Shown here: positions 7,615 to 14,997 of the stretch, one piece after another | Layout: each line of letters opens with the position of its first letter | How positions within the stretch are numbered: the first letter of the stretch is position 1 | Source: Clostridiaceae bacterium | Lineage (GTDB): Bacteria > Bacillota > Clostridia > Saccharofermentanales > DTU023 | Length of the DNA: 35,747 nucleotides | Assembly: GCA_012800435.1 (NCBI GenBank) | Contig: JAAZJH010000017.1 | Span: 1 to 35,747 of the forward strand | Reading direction: 5' to 3' | The notes under the pieces: generated by a model | The model's database searches: none | What the model was told of the DNA's origin: nothing | What the model saw: only the letters and a program-made list of their open reading frames with translations | Position numbers and translations under genes: made by a program

Positions 7615-10600
7615 ATGATCACTTGGACAGAAGAACAGGACTATATTATCCGCTATGATCGACCGGCGAATCTGCTCGTCTCTGCTGCCGCCGGATCAGG
7701 CAAGACGGCTGTCCTAACGGAACGTATCGTTCAGCGCGCACTGGCAAAGAAAATCCGTCTTCCCCATATCCTCGTCATGACGTTCACCGAACTGGCAGCC
7801 AAACAAATGAAACAGCGCATCGCGGCGCGCTTTCGCGAAGTCAGAAAAGAGGACGCGGACACATTGCTTCAGGAACTTCCGCTCGCTCAAATCTCGACCG
7901 TGCACGCTTTTTGTAATCAGGTGCTTTCTGCTCATCTTGACCGCTTTGCAGGAAAAGACGGAAATCCGCTCTTAGAACCGGGCTATCGCATCGCCGACGA
8001 ATCCTTGTCAAAAACACTGCTTGACCAGTCTCTCGACAGCGTCATATCGTCATTGAACATCGGCCTTGATGCAATGTTGAGAAAAACCGATCCGCAGCTT
8101 TCCGGTGAAAGTGTTCCGAGCGGTTTGCCGGATGAAGAGGAATCGCCGGCGCCTTTTATCCTCACCGGGGAAGAACGCACGCATGACGAGTGGTATAGAG
8201 ATTACCGCGCGCTCTCGCTCGCCTTCGCGCCGCGCCTTACCGACGTCCCGTTTCGTAAAGCCATCGTTTCTATGCTCAATCATCTGCACAATCTCCCTCA
8301 TTACGAGAATCTGGCCGCCAAAGCGGTGGAGCAACTCTTTACCGTGGCGGAAGCCTTCCCTTCGGATGCCGTCTCCTCTTTTTGGTGGGAGCGCTTTGAA
8401 AAAGCTTACGACACAGCCAAAAGGGCGCTTGAAGACCTGCGTCAAACCGGTGTTTACGCTTCATTTAAAAATCCGGAAAGCAACCCGATCCGTCAGCTTA
8501 AGACCGTCACCCTCACGATGGAAAAAGTGATCGGCCAACTTGCCGGTCCCCATGTCCGCACAGCAGCGCGCTGGGATGCCATTGTACGTGCAGGTCAATC
8601 GATCGATGAGCTGAAGTTCCCCTCCTATATGGGAAGATCCGCGAACGAAAGCATTCAGGAGCGCAACCGCTATCTCGACCGCTTCTGGCAAGACGTGCTC
8701 CCGCTCGCGGGACTGATCTCTGACCGCACGCCGAGAACAAAGCGCTTGGAGCCTTATTTGGAAGGATTCCCTCCCGTTTTCACGATGTCAACAAGTGAGC
8801 TTAGGCGCGACCTCATCGCTTCTGCTCGCGTGGCGGCACGATTCATTGAGGTTGTGCTTTTAGTTGATGCCGATTACAAAAAACGGCGCTTCAGCGACAA
8901 CGTTATTCTCTTTAGCGACATTGAACACGGTGCGCTCGCGCTCCTTGAAAACGAGGACATCGGCGCCTACTACAGGAATCACTTCGACGAGGTCTATGTC
9001 GACGAATACCAAGACACGAGCAGCATCCAAGACGCCATTATAAAGGCAGTCAGGCGTGACAATGTCTTCATGGTCGGTGACGTCAAGCAAAGCATCTACC
9101 GATTCCGCTACGCGAATCCGAAGCTTTTCGCAGCGCTGGCAGACGCGTCGGTACTCATCTCCCCCTATCAGGATATGCCGGATAAGGAGGCAGACGAGAG
9201 AACATCGGCTCAGAAAGCTCCCCTGAAAACCGTTTCGGATAATGCTTTACAGAAAGCTTTTCAGGATACGCCTACGCGGGAGTCTATACAGGATACGCTA
9301 ACATCTGCGGATAACGCCGACTCCATGCCAACAACACCAAGCTCTGCAGCAGGATATCTGGCGCTCCTTAGCCGAAATTTCCGCAGCCGCCCCGGTATCT
9401 TGGAGTTCGTCAATGATTTTTTCAGCGCATTTCTGACACGCGAATCGGGCGATATCGAATATGACGAAACGCAGGCTATGACACCGGTTCGCCCGGTGTC
9501 GGAAAGCGATTTGCCGCCTGTTGTTCTCTCCGTCGCCTGCATGACGGACGAAAGCGCGGAAGACGACGATGACACGTCGGATGCGTCTCATTTGTCGCAA
9601 ACGGAGCGCGAAGCCGTAATGGCGGCTGATATCATCCAAAATCTGCTCGCCAACGGCGCAGCGCCGGAATCCATCGCGCTGCTTTTGCCGACGAATGACA
9701 ACTGCCGCGTATATGGTGACGTCCTGAAGGCATACCATATTCCTATCGTTACCCGTACCGGACCTGTATTCCCGGATAATCCGGTAACTCGTCAAGTTGA
9801 AGCCCTGCTGGCTCTTCTCGACAATCCATTGCAGGATATTCCGCTGATCAACACACTGCTTGGACCTTTTGTTCTTGAATCCTTCTCAGAAGAAGAGCTT
9901 GTGGCACTCGCTGGCACAGCAGCACCTGATCAGAGCGACTTGTCGGGCGATTCGGATGATTCTGAGCCTTACCGAGGAGAATCGCATCCAAGTGAGACGG
10001 CGAAGATGGCACGAAATGCTACATCTAACCAGGGCGATTTGCCCGACGACACAGAATCCGGCATTTCACGTTCAACAAAGAAAGATATGCTGATTGATGC
10101 AGTATTTCATCTTGAATCCTTGGACAAGCCAACCAAGACATTCGCTCTCAAAGCGGAGCAGGAGAAAGAGCGTTCTTTCCATCGCCGCTTTCAGGCAGTT
10201 GCAGAAGGAAATCCTGCCGTCTGCCAAACGCTTGATACGGCCCTTTATCAAAAAGTCAGACGCTTTTCGAAGACAATTGAGCGCTGGCGCTTGCTGGCGC
10301 AAGAGCTTCCCGCATGTGAGCTTGTCGATGTTATTTTCTCTGAAACCGATTATGAAGCGTTTGTGGCCACTCTCCCGCAAAGTGAACATTACTCCGCCGA
10401 TCTTGACATGCTAAAAGAGCTATTAGAGGGTGATCCCGGCGCTCCTTTGCCGGATCTTCGAGAGGCGCTAAACAGGGTTCGTGAGGCACGTGAGCAAGCT
10501 CGCACGATTCCTTCTTCGGAAAGCGCGCTTCTTCCCGGTGCGGTACACGTGCTCACACGCCACAGCAGCAAAGGATTGCAGTGGGATCACGTGATCTTGG

Positions 10601-12393
10601 GCGGTCTTTTTCGCCCAAATGAACGACGGGATTCCAGCGAAATTATTACCTTCTCCGAACAACAAGGTCTCTCTTCGTGTACGATCGCGGACGGCGGTCT
10701 TGCCGTGTACAACAACCCGCTTCATGAGCGTGCCGTCTCTATGCATACCCGTGACGCACAAGCGGAATCTTGGCGTCTGCTCTATGTCTCCATGACGCGA
10801 GCAAAGGAGCGCCTTTTCCTGTTATTCCCAGCGAAGAAAACAGTGGGTGATATCGGGCGCGTTAATAGACTCATCGAACGCGTCTACGCCGATACGCAAA
10901 CAATGACGGATGACTTGCGAAAACAAAGGAGCGCCTTTTCGACCGAGCTTGCGTCTGCCACGAATTCCGATGCGGAGCTGATCCTCGGCGTCCTGGCTTT
11001 GCGCGAACCGTTTATCTTGGATGCCATGATCAATTCTGAAGGAATACAAGATAATATGGACGAACAAGAGGATAACACCCCATCATGCGTGATCACAGAT
11101 GAAATCCAATCACGTATAAGCACAGATGACACTCAAACACGTATGAGCATAGCTGACGCTCAAATACGAACGAGCACAGATGACGTCCAACCGGGTGATG
11201 CCGCAAAAATCAGTCTGAACGACGACGAGCTGAGACGAAAAACTGTTGAGGAATTCTCTTTTGAGCACGCTACGGCCTATGTTGAGCGCTGGATCGACAT
11301 CTATAAAAGGGTAGAGGAACGTTCATCTTCTCCGATGGACGTACGGCTAGATGAAAATACACCTCCTGATATTATGTGCGGCGATGACACATTGTTTGAA
11401 TCTGAAAAAGCTTACCAAAAACTCCTTCTGGCAACGATTCCTCGTAAAGACGCCGCGAACACCCCCGCTAAAATATCTGTCACCGAGCTCAAGCGACTGC
11501 GCGAAGAAGCGACCCTGATCGCTACTGAAGGCGAATTTGCCGACGCGCCCGTTCCCATTTACACAGGTTCGTTTGAGGGCGATCGTGAAGGAGCTCCTGT
11601 GCCTAATATCACGGATCCATTCGTGCACGATCTTGAAGGGAGTTCCGTGCCTATTGCCACAAGTTCGTTTGAGGGCGATCGTGAAGGAGCTCATGTGCCT
11701 AGTGTCGTGAGTTCCTTCGAACGCGATCACGTGGGGGAACCCGCGCCTTTTAGCACCAGTTTTCCCGAGTACCGTCGCGATAGGAAAGGCGCGCATGACA
11801 TCGCGTTGACGATGCGTCGTCGTGAGGATGAAGATCCTGTTCAAGGGGTCGTTTTAGGTACCGTCTTGCATACTGTCTTTCAATTTTTAGACATTGAGTC
11901 GCTTCGAAATGCATCCGAAGAAGAGGGCGTTGCGCTTTACCACAAACAACTGGATGATCTTCGTGATCGAGATGTGCTCGATTCTGCAGAACATGCCGCG
12001 GCGATTCCCTTTTCCAAGGCGGCCCTCCTTTGGACAAAGAGCGACCTTGCAGGCAGGCTGCTTTCAGTTGCGAGGACGACCGGTAAGGTGTATCGTGAAA
12101 TGCCTTTCACGCTTGCTGTTCCTTCGAAAACGCTCATGTCGAGCTGGGCGGAAGACGAAATGACGCTTGTGCAAGGCATGATTGACCTCTGGTTCGTCGA
12201 AGAAAACGGTGACGCGATTCTGATCGATTTTAAATCGGATCGTCTTCCCGCTCATGACGAAGAAATATTCTTCAAGAAGCGCTACGGTTTTCAACTTCAA
12301 ACATACGCCGAGGCCATTGAGCGCGCGACGGGACGAACCGTTCGCGAGCGTATCCTCTGGCTCATACGCGCAGGCCGCGGATTAATTTTTTAA
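7615..12393 (+). CDS. addA: ATP-dependent helicase/nuclease subunit A (AddA), enlarged
   Basis: A UvrD-family helicase with a C-terminal RecB-type nuclease, the large subunit of the AddAB double-strand-break resection enzyme. Helicase motifs: Walker A AAAGSGKT (24-31), VMTFTELAAKQM, Walker B VYVDEYQDT (460-468), VGDVKQSIYRFR (487-498), RNFRSR (587), SSKGLQWDHVI (984), YVSMTRAKERL (1057). Nuclease residues: GTVLHTVFQ (1415), GMID (1521-1524), LIDFKSD (1536-1542), QLQTY (1560-1564), all intact. At 1592 residues it is about 350 longer than usual AddA. The extra length is in acidic, low-complexity insertions near 515-575, 770-825, 1155-1200 and 1310-1390, some made of 27- and 48-bp tandem units. 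No addB gene is adjacent. GGAG lies about 9 bases before the ATG. Confidence 0.95.
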   Translation: MITWTEEQDYIIRYDRPANLLVSAAAGSGKTAVLTERIVQRALAKKIRLPHILVMTFTELAAKQMKQRIAARFREVRKEDADTLLQELPLAQISTVHAFCNQVLSAHLDRFAGKDGNPLLEPGYRIADESLSKTLLDQSLDSVISSLNIGLDAMLRKTDPQLSGESVPSGLPDEEESPAPFILTGEERTHDEWYRDYRALSLAFAPRLTDVPFRKAIVSMLNHLHNLPHYENLAAKAVEQLFTVAEAFPSDAVSSFWWERFEKAYDTAKRALEDLRQTGVYASFKNPESNPIRQLKTVTLTMEKVIGQLAGPHVRTAARWDAIVRAGQSIDELKFPSYMGRSANESIQERNRYLDRFWQDVLPLAGLISDRTPRTKRLEPYLEGFPPVFTMSTSELRRDLIASARVAARFIEVVLLVDADYKKRRFSDNVILFSDIEHGALALLENEDIGAYYRNHFDEVYVDEYQDTSSIQDAIIKAVRRDNVFMVGDVKQSIYRFRYANPKLFAALADASVLISPYQDMPDKEADERTSAQKAPLKTVSDNALQKAFQDTPTRESIQDTLTSADNADSMPTTPSSAAGYLALLSRNFRSRPGILEFVNDFFSAFLTRESGDIEYDETQAMTPVRPVSESDLPPVVLSVACMTDESAEDDDDTSDASHLSQTEREAVMAADIIQNLLANGAAPESIALLLPTNDNCRVYGDVLKAYHIPIVTRTGPVFPDNPVTRQVEALLALLDNPLQDIPLINTLLGPFVLESFSEEELVALAGTAAPDQSDLSGDSDDSEPYRGESHPSETAKMARNATSNQGDLPDDTESGISRSTKKDMLIDAVFHLESLDKPTKTFALKAEQEKERSFHRRFQAVAEGNPAVCQTLDTALYQKVRRFSKTIERWRLLAQELPACELVDVIFSETDYEAFVATLPQSEHYSADLDMLKELLEGDPGAPLPDLREALNRVREAREQARTIPSSESALLPGAVHVLTRHSSKGLQWDHVILGGLFRPNERRDSSEIITFSEQQGLSSCTIADGGLAVYNNPLHERAVSMHTRDAQAESWRLLYVSMTRAKERLFLLFPAKKTVGDIGRVNRLIERVYADTQTMTDDLRKQRSAFSTELASATNSDAELILGVLALREPFILDAMINSEGIQDNMDEQEDNTPSCVITDEIQSRISTDDTQTRMSIADAQIRTSTDDVQPGDAAKISLNDDELRRKTVEEFSFEHATAYVERWIDIYKRVEERSSSPMDVRLDENTPPDIMCGDDTLFESEKAYQKLLLATIPRKDAANTPAKISVTELKRLREEATLIATEGEFADAPVPIYTGSFEGDREGAPVPNITDPFVHDLEGSSVPIATSSFEGDREGAHVPSVVSSFERDHVGEPAPFSTSFPEYRRDRKGAHDIALTMRRREDEDPVQGVVLGTVLHTVFQFLDIESLRNASEEEGVALYHKQLDDLRDRDVLDSAEHAAAIPFSKAALLWTKSDLAGRLLSVARTTGKVYREMPFTLAVPSKTLMSSWAEDEMTLVQGMIDLWFVEENGDAILIDFKSDRLPAHDEEIFFKKRYGFQLQTYAEAIERATGRTVRERILWLIRAGRGLIF
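9262..9315 (+). repeat. 27-bp duplication inside addA insertion 1
   Basis: CAGGATACG recurs at 9262 and 9289, exactly 27 bases apart, within the low-complexity insertion between the VGDVKQSIYRFR and RNFRSR helicase motifs. CAGAAAGCT also recurs at 9211 and 9250 (39 bases apart). Confidence 0.6.
11095..11202 (+). repeat. Four in-frame tandem 27-bp units inside addA
   Basis: Units begin at 11095, 11122, 11149 and 11176, each starting ACAGATGA or a variant (ATAGCTGA). They encode 9-residue repeats such as TDDTQTRMS (about residues 1161-1196), a polar insertion between the helicase C-terminal region and the nuclease domain. Confidence 0.9.
11548..11739 (+). repeat. Four in-frame tandem 48-bp units inside addA
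   Basis: Units begin at 11548, 11596, 11644 and 11692 and encode 16-residue repeats (for example PVPIYTGSFEGDREGA), about residues 1312-1375. A degenerate fifth unit follows. Units 1 and 3 are most alike. The array lies just before the nuclease domain. Confidence 0.9.
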
Positions 12394-12408
12394 AACTCAC
12401 AGAATCAA

Positions 12409-12439
12409 AATGTGTTGTTTACAGGAACGGAAACACATT
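12409..12439 (+). terminator. Possible terminator after addA
   Basis: AATGTGTT (12409-12416) pairs with AACACATT (12432-12439) around a 15-base loop, followed by a weak T-containing tail (ATTCTT). It lies 16 bases after the addA stop. Confidence 0.4.
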
Positions 12440-12503
12440 ATTCTTAAGACAAGCAGGCGAATAATTCCAAGGTATTCCGCCTAGATGGTAAAGAGACATT
12501 TAT

Positions 12504-12532
12504 TTGACAAAAAAGACTGGAACGCAGACAAT
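12504..12532 (+). promoter_or_regulatory. Promoter of tRNA-Sec
   Basis: A perfect TTGACA (12504-12509), 17 bases, then GACAAT (12527-12532). The expected start point, 6-7 bases further on, coincides with the first base of the tRNA (12539). Confidence 0.65.
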
Positions 12533-12538
12533 ACCGTT

Positions 12539-12635
12539 GGAGGCAGATGGGTTCTGGTGTGCCCTGCGGTCTTCAAAACCGATATGGGGAGTTAGGAGCT
12601 TCCCGGGTGAGTTCGATTCTCACATGCCTCCGCCA
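12539..12635 (+). tRNA. selC: Selenocysteine tRNA, anticodon TCA
   Basis: A 97-base tRNA including an encoded CCA end. It has the hallmarks of tRNA-Sec: anticodon TCA at 12573-12575 within the loop CTTCAAA, a long extra arm (GGGGAG paired with CTTCCC around a 7-base loop), a T arm GTGAG-TTCGATT-CTCAC, an acceptor stem GGAGGCA pairing with TGCCTCC, and G as discriminator base. Two oddities: the eighth acceptor position is G opposite A, and the outermost anticodon-stem pair is also G opposite A. It inserts selenocysteine at UGA codons with SelB, and its presence implies selA, selB and selD elsewhere. It lies directly upstream of SDMH cofactor genes. Confidence 0.95.
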
Positions 12636-12646
12636 ATGTAAATCCC

Positions 12647-12848
12647 GCTGTATCGACACACGGCCAGATGTTGAGTGTAGTTTCACGGCTGGATTTTAGT
12701 GTCAGCACATGCCTAGACGCTGAGTATCGGCGCACGGATAGGCGCTGAGTGTATAGGCATACGGCAAGACGCTGAGTCTAGATACCCTGCCGGACACTGA
12801 GTCTAGGCACACGTCAAGACACTGTTATAAGCATACGGCAAGACGCTG
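12647..12848. repeat. Degenerate tandem array of about 25-bp units after tRNA-Sec
   Basis: About eight irregular units of 23-28 bases built around CTGAGT-n-TAGGCA-ACGGCAAGAC. CTGAGT recurs near 12720, 12745, 12772 and 12797, and CATACGGCAAGACGCTGA occurs twice (12758 and 12832). It fills most of the gap between the tRNA and the CofE-like gene; no gene or clear terminator is seen within it. Confidence 0.75.
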
Positions 12849-12866
12849 AAAGGAGAAGCGGCTCTC

Positions 12867-12884
12867 ATGTCGCACACGCCATGA
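12867..12884 (+). other. Possible five-codon leader ORF ending in TGA
   Basis: AAAGGAG (12850-12856) is well placed for ATG at 12867, which encodes MSHTP and ends in TGA at 12882. That stop overlaps the ATG of the CofE-like gene (ATGA). The CofE-like ATG itself is too far (24 bases) from the ribosome-binding site, so translational coupling is plausible. Expression is not demonstrated. Confidence 0.35.
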
Positions 12885-14071
12885 AAAGACGAACAGGCAC
12901 AACCTCCCGCGGTATTCGCACACCCATCATAAGAGGCGGAGATCCGCTGATCGAAATCGCCGTTGACAGCGTGTTGCTCGCAGCAGAAGAAGAAGGTTTT
13001 GAGCTGCATGATCGCGATGTCGTAGCCATCACGGAGTCTGTGGTAGCACGAGCTGAATCAAACTACGCAACCTGCGACGACATCGCGGAAGATACGCGCA
13101 GGCTTTTCCCTGAAGGGGAAATCGGCCTCGTTTTCCCGATTCTGAGCCGCAATCGATTCTCACTCAATCTCAAGGGAATCGCGCGCGGAGCGAACCATGT
13201 TGTCCTTCAACTTGCCTACCCGACCGATGAAGTCGGCAATGCTCTCATGGACATCGATCGCATGGATGAAGCGGGCATTGACCCCTTGACCTGCTGTCTT
13301 ACAAAAGAGGAATACCGCGAGCGTTTCGGCACGTATCGTCATCATTTTACCGGCGTGGATTACGTCAAGTATTACCACGATATCATCACCGAGGAAGGCT
13401 GTACGACAGAGATCATCCTCGCCAATCAACCCACAGCGGTATTGGAATACACGCCTTATGTATTGGTATGCGACATTCACACGCGTGAACGCACAAAAAA
13501 ACTGCTTAAACGCGCCGGCGCGAAACGTGTACTCGGGCTGGAAGATCTCCTCGCTCAACCCTCAGATAAACACGGTTACAACGAACTTTACGGACTCTTA
13601 GGAAGCAACAAAGCCGACGAAGAACGCGTTAAACTCTTTCCTCGCGCAGGAAAAGAGCTCGTTGACGCTATTTCCGCAGAATTTTTGAAGCGCACCGGCA
13701 AACGCATCGAAGTCATGATTTACGGCGACGGCGCTTTCAAAGATCCTGTATGCAAAATTTGGGAACTTGCCGACCCTGTTGTATCGTCGGCATTTACCGA
13801 CGGACTTACCGGCACGCCCAGCGAACTGAAGCTCAAATATCTCGCGGACAATCAGTTCGCCGACCTTACAGGCGCCGAACTTGAAACGGCGATCAAAGCA
13901 GCGATTCGCGATAAAGACACAGAGGCGTCATCGTGTGAAGAAAAAGAGGGCACCACACCCCGTCGAATCACCGACCTTCTCGGATCACTCGCCGATCTTA
14001 CATCCGGCAGCGGCGACAAAGGCACGCCGGTCGTCCTCATCCAAGGTTATTTTGACACTCTCGCCGACTGA
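12881..14071 (+). CDS. CofE-like ligase (coenzyme F420-0:L-glutamate ligase family)
   Basis: A 396-residue protein whose N-terminal two-thirds resemble F420-0:gamma-glutamyl ligase: GIRTPIIRGGDPL (about 11-23), GFELHDRDVVAITESVVARAE (about 39-59), and later YGDGAFKDPVCKIWELADP (about 286-304), an acidic nucleotide/metal-binding stretch. The family joins L-glutamate to F420-0 using GTP, but homologues occur in Bacillota without known F420 use, and nothing here indicates F420 synthesis. The C-terminus from about residue 350 is low-complexity. The ATG is chosen because no upstream in-frame start is seen; it overlaps a short leader ORF. It lies between tRNA-Sec and yqeB, so a glutamylation or other ligase step in selenium or molybdenum cofactor biology is a possible but unproven role. 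Confidence 0.75.
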   Translation: MKRRTGTTSRGIRTPIIRGGDPLIEIAVDSVLLAAEEEGFELHDRDVVAITESVVARAESNYATCDDIAEDTRRLFPEGEIGLVFPILSRNRFSLNLKGIARGANHVVLQLAYPTDEVGNALMDIDRMDEAGIDPLTCCLTKEEYRERFGTYRHHFTGVDYVKYYHDIITEEGCTTEIILANQPTAVLEYTPYVLVCDIHTRERTKKLLKRAGAKRVLGLEDLLAQPSDKHGYNELYGLLGSNKADEERVKLFPRAGKELVDAISAEFLKRTGKRIEVMIYGDGAFKDPVCKIWELADPVVSSAFTDGLTGTPSELKLKYLADNQFADLTGAELETAIKAAIRDKDTEASSCEEKEGTTPRRITDLLGSLADLTSGSGDKGTPVVLIQGYFDTLAD

Positions 14072-14109
14072 TGGCGTATCGCCGGCAATTTTAGAAGGAG
14101 ACAGTTTTC

Positions 14110-14997
14110 ATGTCTGAAAAAACAAGAAAGAAGACGCATTCTCTAATGCCGCGCGGCAAAAATGAAACCATCACGGTGCTCATTCGAGGCGGAGGCGATC
14201 TCTCGTCTGCCGTCATCCATCGTCTCTGGAACGCAGGTATGCGTGTAATCGTCTGCGATCTTGAAATGCCTTCCTGTGTTCGGCGCACAGTCTCCTTTTG
14301 CAACAGCATCTACGAAAAAGAGTGGACGATTGAAGGTGTGACATCACGCTATATCGACGGAATCGACGCCATCGAAGAAACTCTTGCCGAATGTATCATT
14401 CCGGTGCTCACCGTTCCCGATCACGTCGTGTTAAAGGCCGTTCATCCGGATGTTTTCATTGACGCGACGATCAGCAAGAAAAAGCCGAATTACGACCTAA
14501 GCTGGGCGCCGCTTGTAATCGGACTCGGGCCGGAAATCACCGCCGGCGAAGACGCGGATCTTGTCGTTGAGACACAGCGCGGTCATTACCTAGGTACTCT
14601 CATTCAGAAAGGAAAAGCGCTTCCGAATACGGGAATCCCCGGCAACATCACAGGCCACACGTATGACCGCGTCCTTCGCGCGCCGTGTGAGGGTGAAGTC
14701 GTTTGTTTACGCCGGATTGGAGATCAGGTAAACGAAGGAGAGCCCGTGTTGACGGTATCGGGACAACCTGTCAGAGCCCCGATCGACGGCATCGTTCGCG
14801 GTTTGATCGCTCACGGTTTTCACGCTCGTAAAGGCCTAAAGGTCGGTGACATTGATCCGCGAGGCTTTGAAGACCACTGTTACACCATCAGCGACAAAGG
14901 CCGTACGATATCCGGCGCCGTTCTTGAAGCAATCGTCAACTTTTTTGTTTCCGAAGGATCGCTTCGCTTCATAAAAAACGGCTGTGACCATGCCTGA
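14110..14997 (+). CDS. yqeB: Selenium-dependent molybdenum hydroxylase accessory protein YqeB
   Basis: A 295-residue protein of the YqeB/EF2563 family, a marker of selenium-dependent molybdenum hydroxylase maturation. The N-terminus has a Rossmann-like IRGGGDLSSAVIHRLWNAG (about residues 19-37) followed by the invariant EMPSCVRRTVSF. GLGPEITAGEDADLVVET lies mid-protein, and the C-terminal half carries a biotinyl/lipoyl-like fold (CEGEVVCLRRIGDQVNEGE, then APIDGIVRGLI). Start ATG follows AGAAGGAGA. The stop overlaps the start of the downstream yqeC-mocA gene, so the two are translationally coupled. Its biochemical reaction is not established in the family; genetic context ties it to the labile selenium cofactor. 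Confidence 0.92.
   Translation: MSEKTRKKTHSLMPRGKNETITVLIRGGGDLSSAVIHRLWNAGMRVIVCDLEMPSCVRRTVSFCNSIYEKEWTIEGVTSRYIDGIDAIEETLAECIIPVLTVPDHVVLKAVHPDVFIDATISKKKPNYDLSWAPLVIGLGPEITAGEDADLVVETQRGHYLGTLIQKGKALPNTGIPGNITGHTYDRVLRAPCEGEVVCLRRIGDQVNEGEPVLTVSGQPVRAPIDGIVRGLIAHGFHARKGLKVGDIDPRGFEDHCYTISDKGRTISGAVLEAIVNFFVSEGSLRFIKNGCDHA

Noticed and set aside
11347-11844. 165-codon antisense ORF with repeated SSFTIALKRTC segments
   Set aside because: It is the antisense image of the 48-bp repeats in addA, with no start signals.
12867-12936. Short selenoprotein read through the TGA of the leader ORF
   Set aside because: Readthrough gives only about 21 codons without a recognisable redox motif or a SECIS-like hairpin immediately after the TGA.
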